A stretch of DNA of 64,000 bases from positions 1,426,001 through 1,490,000 of the forward strand of contig NC_026655.2 of the NCBI RefSeq assembly GCF_000004075.3. The letters are read 5' to 3'. The notes under the pieces were generated by a model. The model was not told the DNA's origin, did not search any database, and worked only from the letters and a program-made list of their open reading frames with translations. The stretch is from Cucumis sativus (lineage: Eukaryota > Streptophyta > Magnoliopsida > Cucurbitales > Cucurbitaceae). Shown one piece after another: positions 1 to 12,087 of the stretch. Every line of letters begins with the position of its first letter. The stretch's first letter is position 1. The position numbers and the translations under genes were made by a program.

Positions 1-3000
1 TCGTGGATGCTCAAATTTAGTCTCTTTATTTGGCTAGCTCTGGCTGGAAGCTTGTTCACAAATTCATTCAATCTGAATTCCAATAATGTTTCTGATGGTA
101 TAGCTTTTAATGCGGTGGTAAGTAGTTAATTATTTTCCTTCTCTTCGTAGGATAGTAGTTTGTGTAGTCTGTATTTTATATCTTGAACTGGTCAAGCTCA
201 ACCATTTAGGTATTTCAAATTCCCAGGGCTCGAGCTCGATGACTGAAAATAACAATTTTCTGGAGCCTGCTTTTGCTTCAAACCTTCCGTTGTACAATGT
301 GCAACTTCAGTGCACAAGAAACTCTTCTCTGACTGTTCCTTTTCCTGTATTATCAGTTGAAAAGGCTCAAGGTAAGAGCTTTTTCTCATTATTTTAGAAT
401 TATTTCTCAATTATCCTTGCATGGTTTGGTCAGGTTGTAGGAAAAAACTGAACTTAAAGAAAACTGAATTCAAAGCCGGTGGATAATACTCATAACCACT
501 TAACTTGACACCCTTATCGCTCCATACAATCACTTTTAATAATGGAGAAATTCAAACAGACATTTGCAGACATACAAAAAATAAATTAAGAAGAAAAGGA
601 AGTGCTATTGATATGATCCTATGTATTCAATATTCTTTGTCTTTTTTTCTTTTTTGAGCGTAGAGATTAGATGTGTTCAAGGGTTACATTTGTGGCGCAA
701 CACTGCTTCTGAGGTCAATGATGAGTTGTACAAGGGATTTCATAAAGGAAATTCAGAGGGGAAGGTTAACGAAATCCTTGCAGGTTGTTTACTGTTACCT
801 ATTGGAACATTTGATATACTAGCTTGGGTGTTATGTTGGAAATCACAGTTTTGTTCATTTTACAGGTTTTAATTTCTTGAACTCAAATGCAAATAACTTT
901 AATGTGACCGTTTGGTACAATTCAAGTTTTAAAAATGACTCTGGAAGTCGTCCTCCGGCATTATTGCGTATTCCACGCTCGGTGAATTTGGTAGGCTAGT
1001 CTATAATTGCTTTTACTTGTGTGTATCTTGTTTATAGACATTCTTTTGGTTTTGTCTTAGAGATTAGAGCCTAGAATTTTGAGTTACTAAATTTGGGGTT
1101 TTTACCATGATTGTTCAGCTGACATTAATCGATATTTCTTGTCATTTCATCCATGTCTTCCAGATATACTTGTCAATTTCTGTTTCCTAAAACAAATTCT
1201 TGTGATTGTTTCACAGGCAACCAATGCCTACCTCAAACTTTTGCAAGGACCAAGTACAGAAATTCCTTTTGAGTTCGTCAAAGAAATGCCAAAGGCGGCA
1301 TCAAAGCTCAGGCTTGATCTATCTTCTTTGCTGGGCACTCTTTTCTTTACTTGGGTCGTTCTGCAGCTTTTCCCTGTAAGATCATTTGTATTCTGGTTGA
1401 GATGACTTATGATGCATATCCTTAATAGATTTGCTTTAACCATCACCCTTTAATCTTAAGATTTTATAAATGTGTGAAATATGTTTCTTTATGTTATGTT
1501 CTCTCTTTCAATTCTTCAAGATGACTATGCTTGTTTGATTTAGGTTGTATTGCAATCACTGGTTTATGAGAAACAACAGAAGCTGAGAATCATGATGAAA
1601 ATGCATGGCCTTGGTGATGGGCCTTATTGGTTGATTTCTTATGCATATTTCCTTACAATATCCGCCATCTACATCCTATGTTTTGTGATATTTGGCTCAG
1701 TTATTGGTAACATCTTTGTTCTTTTTCTACTCTTTGAGTATTATTTTGTTGCTGATTTTCTATCTGCTCAGTATCTTGATATTGTTGCAGGGTTGAAATT
1801 TTTCAGATTGAACGACTACAGCATTCAATTCGTGTTTTATTTCCTCTACATAAATTTGCAAATTTCTTTGGCTTTTCTAACTGCAGCATGGTTTTCAAAT
1901 GTCAAGACTGCTGCAGGTATACACTTCAATCCTATAATGGTTAATACATATTTACTTTATCCGTATAATTTACAAGGAAGCTATACTTACCTCTATTTTC
2001 TTTTCTGTGTTAAATATCATAGTTATTGCTTACATACTCGTATTCGGAACGGGGCTTTTAGGCGGCTTCCTTTTTCAGTTTTTCCTTGAAGACCCATCAT
2101 TTCCAAGTAAGCTGATTTTTGTCATGGTTTATGATCACTATTTTGATTGAATATCTTGTTAAAACGCTTGCTTTCTGTCTGCCAGTTTGATAAACTTATC
2201 CATAAACTCATTTTCTGCTATGTAGATGCCTGGATTATTGTATTGGAGTTATTCCCTGGTTTTGCTTTGTATCGTGGATTATACGAGTTTGCACAGTATT
2301 CCTTCACTGGGAACTTTATGGGGACTGATGGAATGCGTTGGGGGAACTTGAGTGACAAATCTAACGGGATGCGAGATGTCTTCATTATCATGGTTGTGGA
2401 GTGGTTGTTGGTAATTTTGGTTGCATATTATTTAGATCAAATTTCATCCTCTGGTGGTGGGAAAAGTCCTCTGTTTTTCTTGAGAAGGTTTCGAAAAAAG
2501 GCTGCCGCATCTTTTCGGTTGCCAAGTTTGAGGAAGCAAGGATCTAAAGTTTTTGTTCAGATGGAACAGTCTGATGTCATTCAAGAGGTAAAACAAGAAT
2601 CCTTGGTCATGAATTGATAAACTAATTCAGATTCAAATTAGTCAAGAACTAACTATTGTTCTAGTTGCTCTTATTGATCAATTGCTTAAATCTTATATTG
2701 TACGTGATTTTGGTTTTGAAGAATAGTAGTTGGTTGATAGCATTAACAAAAAATCTGTTTTGTTTCCATAGAGGGAGAAGGTCGAGCAGTTACTACTTGA
2801 TCCAGATGCGAGTCATGCCATTGTGTGTGACAACCTCAAAAAGGTCTATCCAGGAAGAGATGGAAATCCTGAGAAGTTTGCTGTAAAAGGGTTATCTCTT
2901 GCTGTTCCTCGAGGGGAATGCTTCGGCATGCTTGGTCCAAATGGTGCAGGAAAGACCTCATTTATCAGTATGGTAAGATTAAATCTTCAAGTGATCACAA

Positions 3001-4446
3001 AACACTTCATATCACAGATTTCTCTGTACTCATTATAGCTTGGTTTAATGTAGATGATTGGCCTCACAAAGCCAAGTGCTGGCGCAGCTTACGTCCAAGG
3101 TATGGATATCCGGCGCGATATGGATAGGATATATACCAGCATGGGAGTATGTCCACAGCACGAGTAAGAACGAAGTCTCTTGTGGTCTGCATTTTCATCT
3201 TAAGATTCAACCTTAAAAGTTCTCATTCTTTTTTGTTCAATTATGCAGCCTGCTATGGGAACAACTCACAGGAAGAGAGCATCTACTCTTCTATGGAAGA
3301 CTGAAGAAACTACGGGGTTCCGCACTAACTGAAGTAAGAGACTACACTCTTATTTCACAGTGATCCTCAGTTAAAAGATCAAGAGGATCTTGAATAGCTT
3401 GTTGATGATTGTTCTTAACTTTATTGTATTGCTCCAGGCAGTGGAAGAGTCTTTAAAGGGTGTAAATCTATATCATGGAGGAATTGCAGATAAACAAGCT
3501 GGGAAGTACAGCGGGGGTATGAAAAGAAGGCTTAGTGTTGCTATTTCACTAATCGGAGACCCCAAAGTAAGTTCATGTTCTTGTAATTTGAGCTGTCTAA
3601 TCTTCTGAAAACTTTTTTTTGTTCATTTGTTAGTCCTAATATTGCTGTTTTATTAAGGTCGTTTACATGGATGAGCCGAGCACTGGACTTGATCCAGCTT
3701 CAAGAAACAGTTTATGGAACGTTGTGAAGCATGCTAAGCAAGATCGAGCTATAATTCTTACCAGTACCTTTCTTCTCTCTCCATCAATGAAACTCAATCT
3801 ATCATCAGTAGATATTGTTTAAAGAATGAGATTTTTCTTGTCAATCTTCCTTTAAACGATGATATTGACTAAAGCTCATTTTCCTCTATTATCAGCACAT
3901 TCCATGGAGGAAGCCGAAGTCCTATGCGACCGATTAGGAATCTTTGTTGATGGTGGCTTACAGTGCATAGGAAATCCCAAAGAGGTACTTGAATTATTAG
4001 CTTTTCATCATCTGAACACAACTCTTCACATTTCTCTTGATAACCAACCAATACAACATTGTTACTGAGCTATGTAACTATGTGTCATCTTCACGGTTTA
4101 CATAGTCACTTTCTTGACAATAATAACTTGAATTGTTCTTGTACAGCTCAAAGGTAGATATGGAGGATCTTATGTATTCACAATGACTACATCAGCAAAT
4201 CACGAAGTCGACGTCGAGAACATGGTGAAGAATCTGTCTCCCAATGCTAGCAAGATCTACCACATCTCGGGAACACAAAAGTTTGAACTTCCAAAACAGG
4301 AGGTCCGAATAGGCGACGTGTTTCAAGCAGTGGAGAATGCAAAGAGTAGGTTCACAGTCTTTGCTTGGGGGCTTGCTGACACAACATTGGAGGATGTGTT
4401 TATTAAGGTTGCTCGAGGAGCCCAATCATTCAATACTCTTTCATGA
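1..4446 (+). CDS. ABC transporter A family, half-size (ABCA), 5' end cut by window
   Basis: Half-size ABCA transporter: one transmembrane domain followed by one nucleotide-binding domain, probably moving lipids across an internal membrane. Sixteen exons join in one frame: 1-117, 227-371, 664-783, 866-990, 1217-1375, 1544-1706, 1791-1916, 2023-2106, 2226-2587, 2772-2972, 3054-3163, 3249-3333, 3438-3566, 3658-3763, 3896-3984, 4147-4446, giving 806 residues and a stop. The membrane part includes the typical [21 protein letters not shown] stretch after a hydrophobic helix, then [16 protein letters not shown]. The ATPase part has Walker [11 protein letters not shown]-loop [14 protein letters not shown], signature [11 protein letters not shown], Walker [16 protein letters not shown] and H-loop THSMEEAE, all intact. 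Plant half-size ABCAs run to about 900-950 residues, so roughly the first 100-140 are missing. Arabidopsis ABCA2-ABCA12 are the relatives; I cannot pick one. An AATAAA lies near 4655. Confidence 0.95.
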
Positions 4447-5322
4447 TCCTTAGTTCTTACAAGTTTTCATTCCACTGTTACTTTTCTTGCCATTTGATCT
4501 CTATATGTTTGAATCTAATGTCACTTTCTCTGATCATTTACATGTATATATATATAGATATATATTTCATATGATTATGATACACATTCATAATTATTTA
4601 CATTTTTGTAAACTTCGATTGTTTGTAGAAATATTGTTGGTTACATCATGGATGCAATAAAATATCAGTTTAGTTCTATTGATGTATCATTTATCTTTTC
4701 TTTTAATCAAAGATTTCATTGACCTAATTAGATGTTTTTCTTCATAGAAAAGTATTGGAGAAAAGGTAGTTCAACTCTTTATCATTTTCAATATTTTGAT
4801 TATTTTTCAAAAGATTCCAAAATTTTGATTCTCCTCCTGCATTTTAATCAATTAAACAAAACTTCAATAGAATCTTAGATATTATATTCAATTCTTAAAT
4901 ATCATATTGGAACATTGAAGCCACTTTAAAAAAAAATCATATCTCAAGTTCTTATAACAACAATTTATGTATATAAATAACTTAAAATAAAGATATTAAT
5001 CCAAAATCATATACACTACATTTTCATTAATGGCAAAATCAACGTGTATAGTAAGTGTTAATTATCTTTTCTGGCTTTCAGTTAATAAATAAAATGACAA
5101 ATAATACAATTTTTGAACAAAAATACGAGAAAGAATAGGTCAAGAAATATTCAAATTTCAACAAAAAAAAAAAAAAAACCCATTTGAAAAATCAAGTTTT
5201 TATCCCAAATCTACAAAATAGTTAAGAAAATCAACAAACTTTACCTCTCCTTCTTCTCACAAAATTTGAATATGTGTTTATGTATGTATATCCTCAAAAG
5301 TGTTAATTATCTGTTCTTCAAA
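4447..5322. other. Intergenic: ABCA 3' flank and promoter-like 5' flank of the epimerase fragment
   Basis: No coding potential is seen. The first 220 bases should hold the ABCA 3' UTR, with an AATAAA near 4655. A run of A sits at 5163-5178. From about 4980 to the ATG at 5323 the sequence resembles the flank of the intact epimerase gene (about 7150-7512). Shared stretches include the GATATTAATCCAAAATC motif and the AAATAG(T/C)TAAGAAAATCAACAAACTT motif, so the duplication includes the promoter. Confidence 0.6.
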
Positions 5323-5760
5323 ATGGCCAAAATTCTTCCATTGATCTTTCTCTTAGTTGTTGCAACCATTGGGTTTAGTAATGGACATGAAGTGGGGATT
5401 TACGAATTGAAAAGAGGGGATTTTTCTATTCAGCTAACTAATTATGGTGCTACCATTCTCTCTCTGATCCTCTCGGATAAAAATGGTTCGTTTCTGTTTT
5501 TGTTTTTGCGTTAAACAAAACATTATGATCCAGTGTTCTAACAATTCTCTTAGTTGTTTGTTTTAGGGAAATTGGATGATGTTATTCTTTCTTTCCCTTC
5601 AGTTGACGACTTTCGAGTGAGATGATCTTTATGATTTTTGTTTGTTTGTTTGTATATATTTGTTTTGGCAGAATGATATACTACCTATTTTGGTAACATT
5701 GTTGGACGTGTAGCAAATAGAATTGGAGGAGCTCAATTTGGTATCAATGGTGTTTTCCAC
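5323..5760 (+). pseudogene. Aldose 1-epimerase fragment (5' half, frameshifted)
   Basis: This copies the first three exons of the intact aldose 1-epimerase at 7512-9043. Exon 1 (5323-5485) starts with a signal-peptide-like MAKILPLIFLLVVATIGFSNG and keeps its frame. Exon 2 (5567-5616) and its splice sites are also kept. Exon 3 starts near 5673. Compared with the intact copy, the segment after AATGAT carries two extra bases. They shift the frame so that the GTG TAG in the conserved GRVANRIGG region becomes a stop. Similarity ends near 5765, and the parts for the two later exons, with most catalytic residues, are absent. It cannot make an epimerase. Because promoter, signal peptide and first splice sites survive, a transcript is possible. 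It is a truncated tandem duplicate. Confidence 0.85.
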
Positions 5761-5770
5761 AAACTCGAGG

Positions 5771-5884
5771 AGCTCATGTTTATCTCAAAGTGGCTCGACG
5801 TTGAAGATTAATCCAATTGTGTCTCTTAGCTCATGTTTATCTCAAAGTGGCTCGACGTTGAACATTAATCCAATTGTATCTCGT
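5771..5884. repeat. 57-bp tandem duplication
   Basis: Two head-to-tail copies of a 57-base unit, 5771-5827 and 5828-5884, each starting AGCTCATGTTTATCTC. They differ at only a few positions near the 3' end. They lie at the breakpoint where similarity of the epimerase fragment to the intact gene ends. The nine bases GAGGAGCTC occur at 5726-5734 in the exon relic and again at 5767-5775 at the junction, which suggests a microhomology-driven rearrangement. Confidence 0.9.
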
Positions 5885-7060
5885 TTGTGTTTGGATTTGA
5901 GTTATGGGTACCATTATTGTGCAATGAATAGTTGTATTATAATTGATTGATGAATAGTTGAAATATTTTCAAAGCATTCAGGTGTAGTATGTCATGCTTT
6001 ATGCTTTCAAAGATTTTTTTAATGGTTTGGTGTGGATCTTAATTTTCATGTGTGCTTGTTCATAGACTCAATTAACTTCTATAGTATGCATGGATTACAT
6101 TTGATTATTTGGCACCTATTGACTTGATAGACTATTTATAGAATGATTGTGTGAGGAGTTAAACTAACTTGATGTGCTTAAACATGATTAGCTTTGGTAG
6201 ATATCATCACTTTGAATACAAAAAGATTGAGGACAATACCTCACGATATCTTGGAAAAAATGAACAAAGGTTAACGTGATGAATTGAATATAGTAAGAGA
6301 CGATCACTACGCATAGTTAAGGGAATTGTTATTGTCTTAAATAAAAGTGGTCAAAGGTTTGAGATCCTAACGATTAGGTTTAAATGTACTAATGTTGATA
6401 TGGTTTATGAACACTCTTTTCTTAAACAAAAAAACTTGTGTATATGATGTGAATGGGATGATTCTAGTCTTGTATATTGTTTGATGGCTCTTTAGGCGTG
6501 AGCCACTTAGTATTGTATGTGTTGATCAATTTTGTGACTTTGGTGATGCTAAGAAGGAAGCTTGAATCCTTAGACGAATTTAGATAAAAGTTGAAATTGT
6601 AATTTTATTTTAGATTCAAGTTAGTTTTAAGTTGGATTTGTTTTAGAGGCTGTCATAGACTTTGACTAAGCTAGCAATACCTCTGATATGGTCGTAAAGT
6701 TCATTGCACATTGTCATACTTAATGTTGTTAGGCATAAGGAGTCCTCTTCGATACTCTACATAAATAGTAGTGATTTACATTGCTAAGTTTGATATTTAG
6801 TTTTAACAAGTTTTACTGGATTTGATTAAGTTGATGCTTGGGTATTAGATTTCTAGAAACTCTTAGGAGAAATTTGTTGTTGAATATTGTTAAAAGCATG
6901 TTCGTTTAAACAAGCGTCAAAGTGAAATTTTGGTTTTATCATGGCAACCTATAATGTTGTCAAAAATGCTCATAAATTTATAATTACTAGAATGAGTTAA
7001 AGTGTACTTTTGATAACGTTCTTCGGTTTAGTGTTGAAATTTGCTTAGTTCTTTCTTCTA
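5885..7060. other. Spacer between epimerase fragment and intact epimerase gene
   Basis: About 1.2 kb with stops in all frames and no recognisable domain. I see no terminal repeats or other marks of a transposon. It separates the broken copy from the intact copy and is not shared between them. Confidence 0.5.
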
Positions 7061-7145
7061 TTACTATTTCTCAAAATATACATACACATATACACACGTA
7101 AAATTACTATTTCTCAAAATATACATACACATATACACACGTAAA
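7061..7145. repeat. 43-bp tandem duplication upstream of aldose 1-epimerase
   Basis: Two almost identical head-to-tail units, starting at 7061 and 7104, each TTACTATTTCTCAAAATATA followed by a CATACACATATACACACG tract. They lie about 370 bases before the ATG of the intact epimerase and just before the stretch shared with the broken copy. Confidence 0.9.
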
Positions 7146-7511
7146 TAAAGTTTAAATAAACTAAGGATATTAATCCAAAATCGACATATATGGCAATATT
7201 ATTATCTTATATGACATTCCCTTAAAACATAAAATGGCAAATCCATATTGAACAAAAAAAAAAAAGAGAGAAAGAATTGGTCAAAATTCAAATTTCAAAA
7301 TTTCAAAAAGAAAAACCATTTGAGAAGAAAAAAACTCAAACTTGATTTAGTTTCTAATTCCAAATCTACAAAATAGCTAAGAAAATCAACAAACTTCATC
7401 TCTTATCCTTCTCTCAAAATTGGATGCACATCTCTAACTAGCTTTTATAAATATCCTCGAACGTTTAACTTAACTCATCAATCAACACATTGATCTATTC
7501 AGTTCTTCAAA

Positions 7512-9043
7512 ATGGCCAAAGTTCTTCTTCCATTGATCTTTCTCTTAGTTGTTGCAGCCATTGGATTTAGTAATGGAAATGATGTGGGGATTTACGAATT
7601 GAGAAGAGGAAATGTTTCTATTAAGTTAACCAATTATGGTGCTACCATTCTCTCTGTTATCCTCCCTGATAAAAATGGTTCGTTCTGTTTTTGTTTTTTG
7701 CAGTAAACACATGATGATATAGTTCTAATAATTCTTCTGATCCGTTTGTGTTTTAGGGAAGTTGGACGATGTTGTTCTTTCTTTTCCATCAATTGATGAC
7801 TTTCGAGTGAGATAATTGTTGTGATTTTGTTTGTACAACAGTCGAAACTAAAATGAATGAAGCGTATGATTTTGTTTGTTTGTTTTGGCAGAATGATACC
7901 ACTTACTTTGGTAACATTGTTGGACGTGTAGCAAATAGAATTGGAGGAGCTAAGTTTGGTATTAATGGTGTTTTCTATAAACTCATTCCTAATGATGGAA
8001 GGAACCTCCTCCATGGTATGTTTGATCCAAATTATAATCTTATTCTCCAGAAATGGATTCATCTTTTTCATAGCTGATGAAGCTAAATTTTGATTTATAT
8101 GATCATAATAAACATAGTTAAACATTTACTGTCACCTGTTGAATGAATGAACATTTGAAAGTAATCAAAATGCTAAGCGAAGTGATTTAAAGTAGTTTTT
8201 TCTGTTATTTAACTGTGAAGGTGGGAAGAAAGGATTTGGAGATGTGATATGGAAGGTGGAGAGTTATGTGAAGGGCAACCACATTATATTCACCTACGAC
8301 AGTTTCGATGGCGAACAAGGTTCGTCATTAGACCCTAAACCCCTAAATACTAAACTCTAAATTAAGGATTACAACGAACAAAACAAATGGTGGGTTTTGT
8401 TTTGATTGTGTAAACAGGCTTTCCCGGCGATCTTCAAGTTTCAGTAACCTACATGTTCCTAGAGACAAACAAATTAGGAGTAAAAATGCAAGCAGAATCC
8501 CTAAACAAACCAACCCCAGTAAACCTCGCGCAACACTCTTACTGGAATCTTGATGGACATTCAAGTGGCAACATTTTATCTCACAAAATCAAACTCTTCG
8601 CCTCAAGCATAACCCCCGTCGACAGCGAGCTCATCCCCACCGGCAAAATCACCCCAGTGGCCAGAACCCCTTTTGATTTCACAACCCCACGAGAGATCGG
8701 GTCACAGATCAAGAGTGCCGGCGGATACGACATCAATTACGTGGTGGACGATACCGGGAGCGGGCATTTGAAGAAAGTGGCGGAGGTTACAGGGAAGAAA
8801 TCGGGGAGGAAGATGGAGTTGTGGAGTAATCAACCGGGAGTTCAATTTTACACGGGGAATCAGTTGAAGGAAGTGAAGGGAAAAGATGGAGCTGTGTATA
8901 AGCAATATGCAGGACTGTGCTTGGAAACTCAAGGATTTCCAGATTCGGTGAATCATCCAAATTTTCCATCGCAGATTGTGAATCCTGGGGAGAGTTATGA
9001 ACATGTCATGGTTTATAGGTTCACTGCTCATCATTCTGATTGA
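7512..9043 (+). CDS. Aldose 1-epimerase (galactose mutarotase), secreted type
   Basis: Interconverts the alpha and beta anomers of galactose, glucose and related sugars. Five exons, 7512-7677, 7757-7806, 7892-8015, 8221-8319 and 8418-9043, join to 354 residues. The protein opens with a hydrophobic leader (MAKVLLPLIFLLVVAAIGFSNG) that should direct it to the secretory pathway, hence the cell wall space or a vacuole. Family blocks follow: YELRRGNVSIKLTNYGATI, TYFGNIVGRVANRIGGAKF, LIPNDGRNLLHGG with one catalytic-type histidine, NLAQHSYWNLDGH with the second, and GLCLETQGFPDSVNHPNFPS with the glutamate that acts as general base in this family. Length is normal. The last exon is richer in GC than the rest. 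A truncated copy lies 2 kb upstream on the same strand. Confidence 0.95.
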
Positions 9044-9871
9044 ATTGTCTATATGCTTTGATTTGGAATGAATATGGGAATTTGGGATTGGGTTGATGTT
9101 CTTATATTTTAGTTTTCTTTCTTTCTTTTGTTTATGTTAGGGTTGAACTAATGTAAACATTTTATCTTTTTTAATTTTACTCAAAATATGAATGGAATGG
9201 TTTCCATACAGTATTTTAGTTCGAAGATTGGAAAATGTCTCCTCTTATTGCTACCATGGCAGTTCACTATGTAGCAGTCAATTCAGAAGCTCTTGTAAGG
9301 TGATGGGAATTATGTTTTCATGGTTGGAATTTGGATGTTATTAATGTCAACTTTTCTCCTCCACCTCTTGTTGGGAGATAAAATAATTCTATAGAATTAA
9401 ATAAATGGAACTTACATTTGAAAATATTAGTATATTAGTGTCTTGGTGGGTAATTACATTGCTAGAAATGCAACCACAGATTCAAATATGGTTAATCCAC
9501 GGTACATTCAGGGGAGGGGAATGACAAGAGCATCATCTAAATGACCATTATTAACATTTATCCATTAATGGGGATTTTTGGAACGTGTTATAACTCTAGT
9601 ACTTGTCATAATCTTCAATTTCGATAGATGGGTATTTGGATACTAAAGAAATTGAGGCAAGGTGCCAACAAGAACAACCAAGGGTTTCTGTGCACAACCT
9701 CATCAAATATCGAATAAACAAAGTCACAAGAACTCTTCTCTGGGATCAATCACCACAGAAACAACAGCATCTTTTTCAGCAAGATTAAGCATTGTTTAAC
9801 ATGCATCACAACAACAACTCCATAAAAGAAATTAACTTCATTATGTTCGTAAAAAGGCCAATTTGTTCGAG
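9044..9871. other. Convergent intergenic region between aldose 1-epimerase and VPS29
   Basis: The two genes face each other, so this 0.8 kb should hold both 3' UTRs. No open frame or structured element stands out. Confidence 0.5.
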
Positions 9872-12087
9872 TCAATGAGCAGTTGTGGTTGTTTTCTTGA
9901 AATCAATCTTGTCTACCTTAACCTCTCCATCAATGAGTTCGTAAACGTAGACCACAACACGAAGGCCATCGATGTCCATAAGGACAAAGCTTGGGTTGAC
10001 ATCATAGGTGATGCTGCTATATGCACCTGTTGCAGATCCGGGGTTAATCACCACACCTCCCTCGTGTTTGTAAGCTGTAAATTGATGGGTGTGACCAGTG
10101 ACAAGGATGTCTACATCTAGCTGCCTCTGCATCATGGCGAGTGAGTCTAGGTCTCCCCAAGGAATAACCTAGCCAGACAACAACAAACAAAATTCATGGA
10201 CACGAAGTTTGCTCCCACAGAAAGTTGGCAAAATTATACAATGTTTACACAACTTATTTGCTAATGTTAACTTTTGGTAGCACAGAAGTTTTGTTAGCTT
10301 AGTTGAAAACTTGAAGTACAATTTTCTGTTCATGGTTACTACAGACGAAAAATCAGAAGGTATGACATTCAGGAACTTAAGTTCATGATTCAAGATACGG
10401 AAGGAAAAAAACAGGAAACTTTAGTCAACCCCTTAATAGTAGAGCATTGTGTATCTGAAACCATTTCTAATGATCCCTCACAATGATGAAAACTATGACA
10501 CGTTGTACACTTGATAAGGAATAATCTGGGAGAATTGGACAACTTGAAAAACAAATGTGATCAAGATGAAAAAAGTGCAACAAACAATACCTGATGCCCA
10601 TGGCACAGTCCCAATTTAAATTGTCCAATAGTCAGAGTTTTTGTCTCGGGATAGCGAGTCTCTTCATCATATTCACCTCGTGTAATGTGCAAATCCGGAC
10701 AAATAGTTTTCAAGTAGTCATGAACTTCCTGGAAACATTACCAGTAAACTTTGAACCATCACACCAATATTTATACCAAGGAGATATGAACCAATTGAAC
10801 AAAAAAACTCAACCACTTGTACGACCAATTAGACAACATTACATGCAAGTTGGTGCTTAACATAATGTTCAAAGCCCCAAAAGCATATATGATGAACAGA
10901 GATCCAAATAGAAGTGAATGCACAGTCCAACGTGATTGATTAAGTCCTGATATATCATATGCAAGCAAGTTTTCCTTGAAAAGAATTTTGAATCTATAGT
11001 TTTCTTTTTAATAACATCTAAGTTCTTCCGTCAGTTATCACTAAGCTTAACATTTGAAGTTGAAGCACAAGGAAGTATTAACAAAGTACATTGTTGAATG
11101 TTATAAAATTTCCATTTAAAACGAAAATAACCAAAGGTCCAGTCACACAATGGAGATATTTAGTTTATTGCCGTTCAAGTTCAAAATGTTGTTACATTTG
11201 GCACAACAGAATACTAAGATACTTGCGCAGTTCACTGCATCTCACTTCTTGAAAAAATTCAATGGTACAAAGATGTTACCAGCAGAATCTCTTGGATGAA
11301 TTATATATCAATCTAAGAAAAATATACAGCACAAGCTAAGAAAAAGATCAGTAAGACTAATGCTATGAGGAAAATTCAATGTTAGGATATGACAGATGAC
11401 ATACGAAGTTTGAGTTCAACAACCACGGATCGAACATGTTACCCTATAAGAAGCATGCATGTTTCCCAGGTTCATAATTCACAATGTAACTCAACAACTC
11501 ATGCAAATCAATAGTATATTTACTAATTCAGGACATAGCCTAATGATGTTTCCATTGATTACAAGTGTTTGAAAGTTGGATACGAAGATCATCAATCAAA
11601 ATGGCTAAAAGACAAGACTGCAAGAACATTTATGTCTTACTATGTACTTGGTATTGTTCTTTTAGATTGGAGTACTTTTATATCTTACTCATAAGTTTAT
11701 AGTGAAAGAAGATGATCTAAATATATCAATCAATCTCAACTACAATTAGATGACAGGGAAGGAGGACTGGAGACTTCCATGGACATTTGATACCATTTCC
11801 ATTCTAATATTTTGAACTTTGGCAGCTGTAGTAGAGATTACTAATTCAGACTCTAAATTCTCTTCAAGATGCACAACCATAGATATCAAAAAGCATAACA
11901 ATTTATGACACCAAGTACGACAACAGAAGTAGCTGGAAAAATGATTTGAACATACTTTGATACAAAGATTTCCGGTGCAAATGATATGCTGGATCTTGCC
12001 AGGAACAAGCATAGACTTGAACTTCTCGGGAAGGTCAGGAGCTCTATGTGGTATATGTAAGTCCCCCAAAGCCAACACCAACACCAT
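9872..12087 (-). CDS. VPS29: Vacuolar protein sorting-associated protein 29 (retromer subunit)
   Basis: VPS29 is a subunit of the retromer core (VPS26-VPS29-VPS35), which recycles vacuolar sorting receptors from the prevacuolar compartment. Three exons on the minus strand, 12087-11956, 10728-10591 and 10168-9872, join exactly to 188 residues, close to the usual 190. The protein starts [20 protein letters not shown]. It shows the metallophosphoesterase-like fold motifs GDLH, CTGNL, GHQVIPWGD and VTGHTHQF. The strongly conserved end [16 protein letters not shown] and [12 protein letters not shown] is present. The start is the ATG at 12087; upstream in-frame codons are not ATG. A CAG acceptor at 12114-12115 and a possible donor at 12273 suggest an intron in the 5' UTR. 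Intron 1 is long, about 1.2 kb. Confidence 0.97.

Noticed and set aside
7634-8125. Minus-strand open frame of 163 codons
   Set aside because: It runs antisense to exons 1-3 of the intact aldose 1-epimerase and their introns, and shows no domain. It is a shadow of the real gene.
8702-9034. Minus-strand open frame of 110 codons
   Set aside because: Antisense to the last exon of aldose 1-epimerase, whose plus-strand frame has clear family motifs.
10594-10860. Plus-strand open frame of 88 codons
   Set aside because: Antisense to VPS29 exon 2 and intron sequence; no domain.
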